Positions 42,742-51,736 of a DNA stretch of 64,000 nucleotides are shown here, one piece after another (position 1 is the first letter of the stretch; each line of letters starts with the position of its first letter). Below the pieces are notes generated by a model that was not told where the DNA came from, did not search any database, and saw nothing but the letters and a program-made list of their open reading frames with translations. The DNA is from Paraburkholderia fynbosensis (GTDB taxonomy: Bacteria > Pseudomonadota > Gammaproteobacteria > Burkholderiales > Burkholderiaceae). The stretch covers positions 310,001 to 374,000 of the forward strand of contig NZ_CADIKI010000006.1 in the NCBI RefSeq assembly GCF_902859935.1. Reading direction: 5' to 3'. A program made the translations under genes and the position numbers.

Positions 42742-43305
42742 CGCAAGGTATCCGTTGTGAGGGGTTGACCGGGAGGGTTGGCTGGCGAGGCCGAGCGCGC
42801 ACCATTCTGTCGTCCGGTGCAAGGCTTCGACAGGTACAGTTGCTTGCGCGCCGGTCAGGCCAGTTAGACCTGCAACTGCCGCGCCGTGGCCAGCGCGTGG
42901 AAAATGCGCACGGCATCGTCATGCCAGGTCTTGCCAGCCTGTCGCCACGAAAGTTCGTAGTTTGCAAGCCACGCAATGCGAAGCACACTGCGCATTGCGC
43001 GTGATTCCCACCAGAGGCCTTGGTTCGCATGAACCTCGCTAACGCCTCGCGATGAATCCGCGCGGCTGGCCGTGAATCGTAGCGCAGCACGTCGTCACCA
43101 GCGCGGCGCCGCATGATAAAACCGGTGCAAGCGGCGGCAACGGCCAGCGCCGCAGACGAGACATATGACGAGATAAACGCGTCGCGGGCGCCGAACGCGG
43201 CCAGGCTTGCCGCCGCCGTCCACCGCCAATGGCCGCCTCAACCCGATCTGCCGCCTCGCTGAGCGCCGCCCGCGTCACGCCGCGCTATCCCGCGGTATCT
43301 GTACC
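42742..43305. other. Intergenic with a possible gene remnant on the minus strand
   Basis: 564 bp with no complete gene. On the minus strand, 43035 to 42864 reads as a protein-like tail (LWWESRAMRSVLRIAWLANY, then WHDDAVRIFHALATARQLQV and stop TAA at 42864-42866) with an ordinary amino-acid mix, unlike the flanks. I cannot name the parent family. It may be a 3' fragment of a lost gene. Confidence 0.4.
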
Positions 43306-44226
43306 TCAGCCGCGCAGCCGGTAGGCGCGCGGTGTCACGCCATAGCCACGCTTGAACTGCACGGAGAAATGACTGGCACTCTCGAAACCAACCGCAATCG
43401 CAATCTGCAACACGGTCTGATCGGTGGCGCGCAGCTGCCGCGCCGCTTCCTCGAGCCGCAAGCGCGTGACGAACTGATGGGGTGTCTCGCCGGCCTCGCG
43501 GCGAAACACTCGCGCAAAATGAAAACTGCTTAGCCCGGCCTGCCCGGCCAGTTCGCCGATGCTCAGATCGGAGGCCAGATTGGCGCGAATGTAGTCGGTC
43601 ACACGGCGAATCCGGCGCGGCACCAGCCGTTCGGGTTGTATCGGCAGCCGGCCGGGGGCGGGACGGCCGCGCGAATAATGCTGCAACAGATGCGCGGCGA
43701 GCGCGTGAGCCAGCGCGTCGACGTAGAGACGCGAGTCGGACGGATCAGCGGCAGCGCGATGCAACGCGCCGAGCATCGTGGCGATCAACGGATCGCGAAA
43801 ACGCATCGCGTCGCCCAGCGACAGTTCGGGTGAGCCGCCGAGTTCCATCTGTTCGGCGACGCTGTCGATGAGGCCACGCTCGATGTGCAAGTGCACGGTG
43901 GACAGCGGCTCGTCGCCGATCGAGCGCCAGCGCCACGAAATCGGCGAGGACGGCACGAACCAGACGTCGCCCACGCGCAGGTCGGCGCGCTCCCAGCGTC
44001 CGTTCAGATTGCGTTCGAGATGCTCGGCGCCGCTCGCGAGTGTCATCAGCGTGAGGTCCTGCAGGCCTGGCGCTTCGAGCAGTTCCTGCTCGACCGGTTC
44101 GAGATAGGAGCGCAAGACGAGGTGACGCCACGGGCGGTCCACGCTCGACACCAGTCTCTGGCCAGCCATGTAGCGGTCGTAGGCGAGCGTCGTTGTCAGC
44201 TTCGGAATTCGTGCCATCACATCCAT
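43306..44226 (-). CDS. AraC family transcriptional regulator
   Basis: A 306-residue regulator. The N-terminal ~1-190 is a beta-rich effector/dimer domain. Residues ~205-305 carry two helix-turn-helix units with the AraC signature: LASDLSIGELAGQAGLSSFH then FARVFRREAGETPHQFV, and TDQTVLQIAIAVGFESASHF then FKRGYGVTPRAYR. Two in-frame starts are possible, ATG 44226 and ATG 44217, neither with a good ribosome binding site, so the start is uncertain. It is divergent from a short frame and the LuxR-type gene. Target unknown. Confidence 0.88.
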   Translation of the reverse strand: MDVMARIPKLTTTLAYDRYMAGQRLVSSVDRPWRHLVLRSYLEPVEQELLEAPGLQDLTLMTLASGAEHLERNLNGRWERADLRVGDVWFVPSSPISWRWRSIGDEPLSTVHLHIERGLIDSVAEQMELGGSPELSLGDAMRFRDPLIATMLGALHRAAADPSDSRLYVDALAHALAAHLLQHYSRGRPAPGRLPIQPERLVPRRIRRVTDYIRANLASDLSIGELAGQAGLSSFHFARVFRREAGETPHQFVTRLRLEEAARQLRATDQTVLQIAIAVGFESASHFSVQFKRGYGVTPRAYRLRG

Positions 44227-44243
44227 TTCCAAGGAGGTGCCGT

Positions 44244-44321
44244 ATGCAAGGAGAAAGCCCGCCATACCCGCGTTGCCGGTCCGCTGTCAGCACAAGAGTC
44301 AGCGCAAGATCGCGAAAATGA
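44244..44321 (+). CDS. Possible 25-codon leader frame with near-perfect Shine-Dalgarno
   Basis: ATG 44244 is preceded by AAGGAGGT at 44231-44238 with 5 bases spacing, the best ribosome binding site in this region, and runs to TGA 44319-44321. The peptide (MQGESPPYPRCRSAVSTRVS...) is basic with no hydrophobic segment. It lies 92 bp before the LuxR-type start, so it could be an upstream leader for that gene. It may also be chance. Confidence 0.3.
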   Translation: MQGESPPYPRCRSAVSTRVSARSRK

Positions 44322-44412
44322 TAGCAAGGAACCGGCTACCGTAATTTCTGGAAATAGCTAATCATTCAGGTTGTCGTCTTTCACGCGTTTCGAACGCCGG
44401 AGCTACCGTTTC

Positions 44413-45414
44413 ATGGAACACGAATGCGATACGCTGCCGCACTGGCTGGCCGGCCCGCCGCAAGGTGAAGCCGGGCAAGCGTCGGCAGCATACAAGTCAG
44501 CGGCTTCCGCACACCCGGCCTACCCGGCCGCCGCGCGGCAAGCCGTGAAATCAGTCCACGCGGCTGAAGGATCGAGAGCATCGTCCCGCGCCGCCAACGC
44601 TGCGGCGCCCAATGGCTTTCTCACCCTCTTCACCGAGGAGGAGATCGGCACGCCCCTGCCCGCCGCGCGGCGAGCCGCGCCGTTCATAAGTCCGCTGGGG
44701 CGGTTCGGCAGTGCGCAGGACCGCATCGAATTCGTGCGGCGGCGCATCAGGCAGCTTGGCTTCGACTCGTTCAGCTATACGGCCACGCGCACGTCGTCGC
44801 ATCACAAGACGATGTTTGCGCTGACCAGCTACGAGTCGCAGACCTGGCTCACACGCTACTTCCGCGAGCGCTATTTCGAGCTGGACCCGCGCGTCGCGCT
44901 CGCGTCGCCGACCGGCCTGCCGTTTCTATGGAACACCGTCGACATGCGCGCCGGTCTGCCGCGCGCGCAAATGCGCAGCGAGCGCCTGGGCGGGCTGATC
45001 GACCTGCTGGAGGCGACCGGCCGCAAGAGCGGGATTCTCACGCAGATGCCGCTGCCCGAGCCGGAGCTGAGCGCGAGCCTGTGCTTCAACTCGGAGGTCG
45101 GCAACCCGCGCTGGATGACCGAATCGATCGTCGCCGAAACGTTGATGTTCGCACACTCGATTCACGAATTCATCTGGACGCATGCGAAGACCGTGATCGG
45201 TATTGCGCCCGCGCAGCAGCAGCGCGTCGCGTTGAGCGAGTTGCAGCACGCGGTGCTGAAGGCGGTGGTGCAGGGTCAGCGGGATAAGGAAATCGCCTAT
45301 TTCCTCGGATTGTCGCCGCATAACGTCGACTATCACCTGCGCCGGTTGCGGCAGTTGTTCAACGTGCGTAATCGCGTGCAGTTGATCAACGTCGCGCAGG
45401 CGTATGTGTCTTAG
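44413..45414 (+). CDS. LuxR-type regulator with autoinducer-binding domain (LuxR solo)
   Basis: A 333-residue protein. After an unusual Ala/Pro-rich N-terminal extension of ~85 residues, the autoinducer-binding domain (~100-245) has the expected landmarks: W in SQTWLTRYFRERYFELDPRV (W...Y...Y...DP), W in FLWNTVDM, and a Gly in GRKSGILTQMPL. The C-terminal GerE/LuxR helix-turn-helix (~265-333) has SELQHAVLKAVVQGQRDKEIA and LSPHNVDYHLRRL. No LuxI synthase is nearby, so it is an orphan. The acyl-homoserine-lactone pocket residues look largely kept, so binding a self or foreign signal is plausible. Start ATG 44413 lies 10 bp after GGAG; a TTG at 44371 is possible. Confidence 0.88.
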   Translation: MEHECDTLPHWLAGPPQGEAGQASAAYKSAASAHPAYPAAARQAVKSVHAAEGSRASSRAANAAAPNGFLTLFTEEEIGTPLPAARRAAPFISPLGRFGSAQDRIEFVRRRIRQLGFDSFSYTATRTSSHHKTMFALTSYESQTWLTRYFRERYFELDPRVALASPTGLPFLWNTVDMRAGLPRAQMRSERLGGLIDLLEATGRKSGILTQMPLPEPELSASLCFNSEVGNPRWMTESIVAETLMFAHSIHEFIWTHAKTVIGIAPAQQQRVALSELQHAVLKAVVQGQRDKEIAYFLGLSPHNVDYHLRRLRQLFNVRNRVQLINVAQAYVS

Positions 45415-45423
45415 TGGACTGCT

Positions 45424-45456
45424 AACGGCGTGGCGGCGAATGCCGTCACGCCGTTA
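45424..45456 (+). terminator. Hairpin terminator after the LuxR-type gene
   Basis: A 13-bp stem (AACGGCGTGGCGG with CCGTCACGCCGTT, one mismatch) and a 6-nt loop, followed by ATCTCGTTCG. The T-run is poor, so it is a weak intrinsic terminator or a convergent-end hairpin. Confidence 0.55.
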
Positions 45457-45510
45457 TCTCGTTCGGGCAGCAGGCGGCATGAGCCTCTCGCCTGCCCGTC
45501 CGCCGAACGT

Positions 45511-46067
45511 TCAGTGGACTTCCGGCTTACCGGTCGCCCACGTACCGATGATCTCCTCGATCGCGCGCGCCGCCGACAGCAACGCCGCCTCACCACGCAC
45601 CTTGCCGACGATCTGTATCCCCACCGGCAGACCGCTCGCGCTCATCCCGCACGGAATCGCAATGACCGGCATGCCGGTGAGCGTCAACGCATAGGTGATC
45701 GCCAGCCAGTCGATGTAGGTGCCGAAGTGCTGGCCGGCGGCTTCGCGTATGTCGCGTGCTTCGACCGGAAACGGCAGCACGATCGACGCCGGACAGATCA
45801 GCACATCGTAGCGTTGCAGCAGCGCGTTCATCTTGTGGAACAGTTCGGCACGTGTGCGCTGCGCCGAGCGCATCGCACGGTTGTGCAGTCGGCATGCGCG
45901 TGCGCGCGCTCGAAGCACAGCGTGGGCAGCGCATTGACCCGCGGCTCGATGCGCGCCACTTGCACGGCCAGCGTGTCGAGCAGATCATGCGGACTCACCG
46001 CTTCCTCGCGCAGCAACTCGACGACATCGCACGCGCTGCGCTCAATCAGACTCAAATCGACGGACAT
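45511..46067 (-). pseudogene. Amidase-family gene with internal deletion and frameshift
   Basis: The N-terminus in one frame (MSVDLSLIERSACDVVELLR, then SPHDLLDTLAVQVARIEPRVNALPTLCFERA, to ~45890) is the start of an amidase-signature enzyme. The C-terminus in another frame (LLQRYDVLICPASIVLPFPV, IDWLAITYALTLTGMPVIAIPCGMSASGLPVGIQIVG, RAIEEIIG) is its end. The overlap of the two frames is around 45830-45918. The middle ~250 residues, including the Ser-cisSer-Lys catalytic triad, are gone. An intact enzyme has ~450-470 residues; this locus has room for under 190. Non-functional. Confidence 0.88.
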
Positions 46068-46121
46068 GTTGGCTATCGGCTCCGTGGTGAAGTTGCCGGC
46101 CAGTCTCGCACGCCACGTCGA

Positions 46122-46883
46122 TCAGCTCTTGAGCCGGTAGCCGGTCCTGAAGATCCAATGGACGATCAGGAGGAACACCAGGAGAAACAGCACCGTCATG
46201 CCGAGGCTCAACTCGACGTTCACATCGGCGAGACCGAAGAAGCTCCAGCGAAAACCGCTGACCAGATAGACGATCGGATTGAACAGCGTCACGACACGCC
46301 AGAACGGTGGCAGAATGTTGACCGAATAAAAGGTGCCGCCAAGGAAGGTCAGCGGCGTGACGATCAGCAACGGCACGATCTGCAGCTTCTCGAAGCCATC
46401 CGCCCATATGCCGATGATGAACCCAAGCAGACTGAACGTGACCGCCGTCAGCACCAGAAACAGCACCATCCACAACGGGTGCTGGATTTGCAACGGCACG
46501 AACAGTCCCGCGGTCGCGAGAATGATCAGGCCGAGCAGGATCGACTTGGTGGCCGCCGCGCCCACATAGCTCACGACGATCTCCAGATACGACACCGGCG
46601 CCGACAGCAACTCGTAGATCGTGCCGGTAAAACGCGGGAAGTAAATCCCGAACGATGCGTTCGAAATGCTTTGCGACAACAGCGACAGCATGATCAGCCC
46701 CGGCACGATGAACGCGCCGTAACTGATGCCGTCCACTTCCTTGATGCGCGAGCCGATGGCCGAGCCGAACACGACAAAATAAAGCGAAGTCGAGATCACC
46801 GGCGCGATGATGCTTTGCATCAGCGTGCGCCAGGTGCGCGCCATCTCGAACTTGTAGATTGCGCGCATCGCGTAGATATTCAT
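46122..46883 (-). CDS. ABC-2 type transporter permease
   Basis: A 253-residue membrane protein with six helices, of the ABC-2 (DrrB/NodJ) exporter family: [13 protein letters not shown] near the N-terminus, the [20 protein letters not shown] segment, and [20 protein letters not shown], the characteristic ABC-2 signature, before the last two helices. It is the second gene of a two-gene unit; the ATPase gene overlaps its ATG by 4 bases (46880-46883, ATGA), a tight stoichiometric coupling. Together they should form an exporter, typically of a polyketide, lipid or sugar, or for drug resistance. Substrate unknown. Confidence 0.93.
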   Translation of the reverse strand: MNIYAMRAIYKFEMARTWRTLMQSIIAPVISTSLYFVVFGSAIGSRIKEVDGISYGAFIVPGLIMLSLLSQSISNASFGIYFPRFTGTIYELLSAPVSYLEIVVSYVGAAATKSILLGLIILATAGLFVPLQIQHPLWMVLFLVLTAVTFSLLGFIIGIWADGFEKLQIVPLLIVTPLTFLGGTFYSVNILPPFWRVVTLFNPIVYLVSGFRWSFFGLADVNVELSLGMTVLFLLVFLLIVHWIFRTGYRLKS

Positions 46884-47806
46884 TGGTCACCTCGGAGCAG
46901 ACTGACAAAGATGTCTTCGAGCGAACTCTGCGTGGTATGCAGGTCCTTGAAGCGGATGCCGGCGTCATCGAGCGCTTTGAGCAGCGCGATGATGTCGGTG
47001 CGGCCGCCCTCGCCTTCGTATGTGTAGATCAGTTCGTTGCCGTCTTTCGCGACCGCCAGCGCGTAACCGGCCAGCGACGCCGGCACGTGCGCGAGCGGGC
47101 TCTCCAGTTGCAGCGTCAGCTGCTTCTTGCCGAGCTTGCGCATCAGTTCCGTTTTCTCTTCGACCAGCATGATCTCGCCCGCGTTGATCACGCCGATGCG
47201 GTCGGCCATCTCCTCCGCTTCGTCGATGTAGTGCGTGGTGAGGATGATCGTCACGCCGCTTTCGGCGAGCGAGCGCACCAGCTTCCACATGTCGCGCCGC
47301 AACTCGACGTCCACGCCGGCGGTCGGTTCGTCGAGGAACAGCACGCGCGGTTCGTGCGAAAGCGCCTTGGCGATCAGCACGCGACGCTTCATGCCGCCCG
47401 ACAGCGTGATGATCTTGCTGTCACGCTTTTCCCATAGCGACAGGTCGCGCAACACCTTCTCGATGTAGGCGGGGTTCTTCGGCTTGCCAAACAGCCCGCG
47501 GCTGAACGAGACGGTCGCCCAGACGGTTTCGAACGAGTCGGTGGTCAACTCCTGCGGCACGAGGCCGATCAGCGAACGCGCGCCGCGATAGTCCGTCGCG
47601 ATGTCGCGGCCGTCCACCGTCACCCTCCCTTCGCTTGCGTTGACGATGCCGCAGATGATGCTGATGAGGGTCGTTTTGCCCGCGCCGTTCGGCCCGAGCA
47701 AGGCAAAAATTTCTCCGCGGTCGATGGCCAGGTTGATGTTTTTGAGTGCGTGAAAACCGCTGGCATAGGTTTTCGACAGATTCGTGACCGAGACGATTGG
47801 CTGCAT
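46880..47806 (-). CDS. ABC-2 type transporter ATP-binding protein
   Basis: A 308-residue ABC ATPase. It has Walker [10 protein letters not shown] (~39-47), a Q-loop in [10 protein letters not shown], the signature TLSGGMKRR, Walker [13 protein letters not shown], and the H-loop His in [11 protein letters not shown]. After the ATPase core, a C-terminal ~80-residue domain is typical of the CcmA/DrrA-like exporters. ATG 47806 starts [14 protein letters not shown]; a GTG at 47827 would add seven residues. The open frame continues far upstream but with no homology, so I exclude it. Coupled by overlap to the permease. Confidence 0.93.
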   Translation of the reverse strand: MQPIVSVTNLSKTYASGFHALKNINLAIDRGEIFALLGPNGAGKTTLISIICGIVNASEGRVTVDGRDIATDYRGARSLIGLVPQELTTDSFETVWATVSFSRGLFGKPKNPAYIEKVLRDLSLWEKRDSKIITLSGGMKRRVLIAKALSHEPRVLFLDEPTAGVDVELRRDMWKLVRSLAESGVTIILTTHYIDEAEEMADRIGVINAGEIMLVEEKTELMRKLGKKQLTLQLESPLAHVPASLAGYALAVAKDGNELIYTYEGEGGRTDIIALLKALDDAGIRFKDLHTTQSSLEDIFVSLLRGDQ

Positions 47807-47827
47807 GGATTCGAGGATGGCAGACAC

Positions 47828-48220
47828 CGTGATGGGATTGGAAGGAGCGGTGCATATATTCGACCGCACCCGCAATGTAATGGAAAGTGCGAAAGCGTGC
47901 AGCGCGCCGGGGGGCGGCGTCGGAAAAGCGTGCGGCCATCGTGGCGTTCCATGCCGTGCGACGAAGCAGCCTGGCGAGGCCGAGCCGCCGCTTCGCTGCA
48001 CTGCAAGATAGTTCGGGTTCCGTATTGATCTGGCGAGAGGCAGTCCTGCGTCGAGCGCTTCGCGCGGGCACGCCGCATGCGCGTAGCGCGGCCCAAAAAG
48101 AAGCGGCCAGCGTGTTGCGGCCTCGTCTTTCGCACGCCGACTGAGGCACACCGCTTGCGCGTTTGATTCATGTAAGCGAGGACGCTTGCGTGATATCAAC
48201 CCGATTCTCTGGAGGTAATC
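47828..48220. other. Intergenic, promoter of two divergent units
   Basis: 393 bp between the ABC operon and the Gly-rich gene. No frame looks like protein. It should hold both divergent promoters; GTGATATCAACC near 48190 lies before the Gly-rich gene. Nothing else identified. Confidence 0.4.
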
Positions 48221-48646
48221 ATGAAACCCATGACCAGGACGATTTTCGCTTCGGTGCTCGTGATGGCACTGTCGGGCGGCGCCTACGCGCAAGCGGGGGG
48301 CGGTGGCGGGGCGGGCGGTGGCGGGGCGGGCGGCGGCGCCGGCGCCGGTGCAGGCGGCGGTAACGGCATAGGCGCGGGCGGCGGCACCACGGGCGGCGCG
48401 GGCGGGACTGCCACACCCGGCGTCGGCGCAGGCTCGATGAAGAACCCGAACAATTCGGGCTATGGCTCGCCGGGCGTGACCGGCACCGGTGGCGGCGTCG
48501 GCACCGGCACGGGTGCAACGCCCAATAGCCCGTCGATGAACCGCTCGAATAGTGGCATGAACAACGGTATGAACCAGGGCACGCGCAGCGGCACCGGCAC
48601 GAACGACATGAACAGTGGCGGCGGCACGATGCAGAAAGGCCAGTAA
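48221..48646 (+). CDS. Secreted Gly-rich low-complexity protein (141 aa)
   Basis: The start is sure: GGAGGT at 48212-48217, then ATG. The N-terminus [23 protein letters not shown] is a classic signal peptide with AYA cleavage at residue 23. The mature part is first almost pure Gly/Ala (residues ~25-62), then Gly/Thr/Pro, then Asn/Ser/Met-rich, with Gly-Met-Asn repeats ([14 protein letters not shown]). It is a disordered periplasmic or extracellular protein. I do not recognise a family. Gly-Met-Asn-rich exports in Burkholderia often link to metal or stress handling, but no role can be assigned. Codon use follows the local GC-rich pattern. Confidence 0.78.
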   Translation: MKPMTRTIFASVLVMALSGGAYAQAGGGGGAGGGGAGGGAGAGAGGGNGIGAGGGTTGGAGGTATPGVGAGSMKNPNNSGYGSPGVTGTGGGVGTGTGATPNSPSMNRSNSGMNNGMNQGTRSGTGTNDMNSGGGTMQKGQ

Positions 48647-48870
48647 GCCGTGGCCGAAGCGGTAGCGAGGCAGCGCAACCGCCTTGCTCATCCGCTCACT
48701 TCGAACAGGCGACGACGCCGATGGTGGCGCCGTCGCCTTTCTGTTTTCTGCGGCAAGCTTGCGGCGACCCGAGGGCATCGGGCCGACTTGTCAGCCTTTC
48801 AACCCAACGGCAGGTTTTGCAAATCACTCTATCCGGCCGCAGCCTGCACGCCGCCAGGCCTGCAGCCCTT

Positions 48871-49294
48871 TCATCTCAAGGCACACTGGAAGCTGCCCGC
48901 AAGATTCACATTGCCTTTGCCGAGGTAGCGCGCAAACAGCGGATAGCGGCACAAAGGCCGTGAGCGTGCATTGGTCGCCGCGGCGATGTCGGTCGCCGTC
49001 AAGGTCTCGGGCGGCAACCAGCGTGTCACCCAATTGTCGAGTGCGCCAAGACCCCTCGATACGCCCGGTGATGCGGCAATACTCGCCGCCCTGCTGATTG
49101 CCGGGCGCGGTCGCGTGCACCATGGCCGCGGATTCGATCTGCGCGCCGGCAGTCGGCAACGCAATGAGTTCAGGAGACAGCACGGCGCCCGCGAATTCCG
49201 CGCAACGCATCGCGAGCGGCTCGCCGGAGGGCGAGGCACATACCGCTCGCGCCGCGAGCGAAAGCAGCGCGCCGGCGGCGACCCCGGCAGCCGA
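48871..49294 (-). pseudogene. Tannase/feruloyl-esterase gene reduced to its two ends
   Basis: On the minus strand, one frame gives the signal peptide-like segment (SAAGVAAGALLSLAARA) and the N-terminus of a tannase-family hydrolase: CAEFAGAVLSPELIALPTAG, IESAAMVHATAPGNQQGGEY, CRITGRIE. At ~49050 the frame shifts to LGALDNWVTRWLPPETLTAT and then RSRPLCRYPLFARYLGKGNV, NLAGSFQC, the C-terminal Cys-containing end of the same family. The catalytic Ser-Asp-His region (~400 residues) is deleted. The N-terminus is fused upstream, in frame, to an OpgC fragment. Not functional as a hydrolase. Confidence 0.78.
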
Positions 49295-49489
49295 CGCATA
49301 GCCGCCGACGAACACGAACACTTCCGCGGAGTCGCACAACGCGTACACATGCAACATCAGGTGCGTCAACGTGCTGCCTGGAATGTGGTCCAGCACGATG
49401 ACGATCAGCACGACGCCGCAGAAGAAATCCACTTCGATCGAGCGCCCCCTCGCGGGACTTGCTTCGGAACGGCCGCGACGAATGTCCAT
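49292..49489 (-). pseudogene. 5' fragment of an OpgC-like acyltransferase gene
   Basis: The first 65 residues of this frame (RSIEVDFFCGVVLIVIVLDH, PGSTLTHLMLHVYALCDSAE, VFVFVGGYASA) match the N-terminal two helices of the OpgC family, succinyl-type acyltransferases for periplasmic glucans. The expected downstream ~300 residues are absent; the frame runs straight into tannase N-terminal sequence. Cys replaces the Arg in the usual D-x-F-R-G. A remnant joined by deletion to another broken gene. Confidence 0.8.
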
Positions 49490-49494
49490 TCAGG

Positions 49495-50073
49495 CTCTCG
49501 GGGAATGGCGCGAGCGGCGCGCCGGGAAAAGCGGCCATGAGCAATGATCCATGAGCCGCCGCCCTTCGGCGGAACATCATGACAACAATTCGTCCGGCGA
49601 GCCTCGTGCGCGCTGCCAACGCGCGCCGACACCGGGCCTTTCATTGCGTTGCTCAAGACGGCAATCTGAAATCGCGCTGTCGGCGTGCGGTAATACTGAG
49701 GCATCGCGTCTTCGGTTCGCGGCAAGTTTTGCGGGTTTCGCGCGCAACTCGTGCGTATGACCGGTCATGACCGCGGAAAAAAAATCGCCGAACGCGCGCT
49801 ACGATTTTTTTCGTTTTTTTTCATCGTACGATGGTTGCATGCTTGCCCGCCGGCGCTCGCGCGTCAGTTGCGCGATGCCCTCTTCCGGCGGCGGCCACTC
49901 ATGTGGACCGGACACGTTGCCAGCCGAACCTCGAACGGCCGGCTCGCCAGGCGTCATGACGACGCCCTCTTTTCGCCGCGGCCAGGCTTCGCCGTCGCCG
50001 GGCACACCGGTCCTTCCACTACCGCCCTGAACGGCTGCGCGCCGCGCACGCCTTCGCTCTGGAAGACAACCAC
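49495..50073. other. Intergenic, promoter of acyltransferase gene
   Basis: 579 bp. An A/T-rich stretch at 49776-49832 (AAAAAAAATCG then TTTTTTTCG and TTTTTTTTC) contains an imperfect repeat of CGCTACGATTTTTTT/TTTTCATCGTACGA and is the likely promoter zone. No frame looks coding. A short hairpin ACCGGTCATGACCG lies near 49760. Confidence 0.42.
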
Positions 50074-51261
50074 ATGAACAATAAAATTGCCGGCTTCGAC
50101 GGATTGCGCGCCATCGCAGTGCTGATGGTATTTTTTCAGCACCGGCTGTTTGGAGACATCGGCGAGATCGGGCATCTCGGTGTATGGATCTTCTTCGCGC
50201 TGAGCGGCTTTTTGATCATCGGCATTCTTTCCTCGCAACGCGTGCGCATCGAAGCAGGTGCCAGCCGGTTCGGCGCCGAACTCAGGCGCTTTCTGTTTCG
50301 CCGGACCCTACGCATCTTTCCGATCTACTACCTGATGCTGGTGGTGATGTCCGTACTGATGGCGTTCGGTCTTGCGAGCCCCGAACTCGCGAGCGGTATG
50401 CCGTTTCATTTCGCGTACCTCTCGAACTTCTGGATCGGTTCGGTGTTGCGTTACTGGCCGGGGCGCTACTCGCATTTGTGGAGTCTCGCGATCGAGGAGC
50501 AGTTTTATCTCGTGGTGGCGCCGCTATTGCTGCTGGTTGCCGTGCGCCGGCATCGCGCGGTGTGCTGGACGATCGTCGTGCTCGGACTGATTTCCCTGCT
50601 GGCGATGCGCGCCGCGCAGTGGGACGAGATCACGATCTACACGCATCCGTTGACCAATTTCTGGCTGCTGGCATTGGGTGGGATCAGCGGTCTGATGATC
50701 GCCCGCGAGCAAAGCGCCCTGCGGGCCTGGCTCGGACGCGGCATGACACTGTTCGCTTTGAGTCTCGCCCTCGTGGGCTTGTGCGCGACCGAGCCGCGGT
50801 GGAGCGAACTGGACAACCCGATGTTGTTCACCGTCATCAGCGCGGTGTATGGCGTGTGCATCGCGGCGCTGGTCGGCTCGATTGCGTGCTGCCGCAATGC
50901 GGTTGTCATCGGTATGCTCGAAACGGGCTGGCTGGTGAGCTTCGGACGCATCAGCTATGGCTTTTACCTCTATCACAATCTGATTCCCGATCTGAGCCGC
51001 AACCATCACGCCGCGGCGTTTTTCGGCGGCACGGTGCCGATGTGGGCGCACGCGGCGGGCATTGCAGCGTCGTTTGCAATCTCGCTGGCGATAGCGGTGC
51101 TGTCCTGGCGGCTGCTCGAGGAGCCGATTCTCCGATTGAAGACGCGGCGCAAGTCTCCCGCGCACGCGGCGCGCCCGGTTGCGGCGCAACCGCCCTCTGC
51201 GTTGAAGCCCCCCAATGAGCGCGCGCCGCGCGAGGACAGCACTGCCTCCGACGCTGCATGA
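50074..51261 (+). CDS. Acyltransferase 3 family membrane protein (OafA/YrhL-like)
   Basis: A 395-residue integral membrane protein with about ten helices. The N-terminal NKIAGFDGLRAIAVLMVFFQH is the family signature (FDGLRAIA with the conserved catalytic-type His in FFQH), then GVWIFFALSGFLI and a RRTLRIFPIYYLML segment with the R-x(10)-Y-Y pattern. WSLAIEEQFYLVVAPLLL is the second conserved box. Members O-acylate sugars of O-antigen or exopolysaccharide. The C-terminal ~35 residues are disordered. No sugar gene lies beside it, so the target glycan is unknown. Confidence 0.9.
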   Translation: MNNKIAGFDGLRAIAVLMVFFQHRLFGDIGEIGHLGVWIFFALSGFLIIGILSSQRVRIEAGASRFGAELRRFLFRRTLRIFPIYYLMLVVMSVLMAFGLASPELASGMPFHFAYLSNFWIGSVLRYWPGRYSHLWSLAIEEQFYLVVAPLLLLVAVRRHRAVCWTIVVLGLISLLAMRAAQWDEITIYTHPLTNFWLLALGGISGLMIAREQSALRAWLGRGMTLFALSLALVGLCATEPRWSELDNPMLFTVISAVYGVCIAALVGSIACCRNAVVIGMLETGWLVSFGRISYGFYLYHNLIPDLSRNHHAAAFFGGTVPMWAHAAGIAASFAISLAIAVLSWRLLEEPILRLKTRRKSPAHAARPVAAQPPSALKPPNERAPREDSTASDAA

Positions 51262-51357
51262 GCGTTCGCGCCGCGTAGAGCCCGACGTCGAGACGTCATC
51301 CGGGTCGTGGAACGCGGCTTGCGGCATATCGTTCAATCTCATCAACCGGAGAGCGTC

Positions 51358-51615
51358 GTGGCAAACACCGCAAATGTCCCGAACGAGCATGACGAGCACG
51401 AGCGGCGGGCCGACGAAGACCCGGGCAGCCCGCCCACCGAAGTGTCCAAACCGATTGGAGATGCGATTCCGACGCCGGTCGAACCCGGCGTCGATCAGCC
51501 GTTGCCGCACAAGGGCGAGGACCCCGTGCCGGAAAAAGATGAAGGCGACGACTCCCCGTTAGGCGATACCGACACGCCGGGCGTGCCTGACCCCGGACCG
51601 TCCGACTTCGCGTAG
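51358..51615 (+). CDS. Small acidic Pro/Asp-rich protein (85 aa), unknown
   Basis: GTG start at 51358 with GGAGA seven bases upstream. The protein is acidic and Pro-rich (PNEHDEHERRADEDPGSPP, then VEPGVDQPLPHKGEDPVP and GDTDTPGVPDPGPSDFA) with no hydrophobic core, so it should be soluble and disordered. It resembles the 50-residue acidic protein at 5674-5826 only in composition. It sits alone between the acyltransferase gene and a convergent FtsH-like gene. Function unknown. Confidence 0.6.
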   Translation: MANTANVPNEHDEHERRADEDPGSPPTEVSKPIGDAIPTPVEPGVDQPLPHKGEDPVPEKDEGDDSPLGDTDTPGVPDPGPSDFA

Positions 51616-51736
51616 CGAGCGACGACGCTCGAAAGACCAGGTTCGAGGCAGCAAGCGCTCAGCCGTCAAGAGTGTACAGGTCCGCGCTTGCGCGCCCGTC
51701 GACATTGAAGCCGCGTTCAGCAGGCGGCGTTCACGC

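Noticed and set aside
48300..48420. Gly-codon run in the secreted protein as a DNA repeat element
   Set aside because: It is the coding of a Gly/Ala-rich segment within a framed gene with signal peptide, not an independent repeat.
47761..48778. Extending the ABC ATPase N-terminus to 632 codons
   Set aside because: The upstream ~320 residues lack any domain and are composition-biased; the ATPase starts cleanly at ATG 47806.
48824..49489. Treating the 221-codon frame as one real gene
   Set aside because: Its two parts match N-terminal pieces of two unrelated families and the tannase end continues in another frame, so it is a chimeric remnant.
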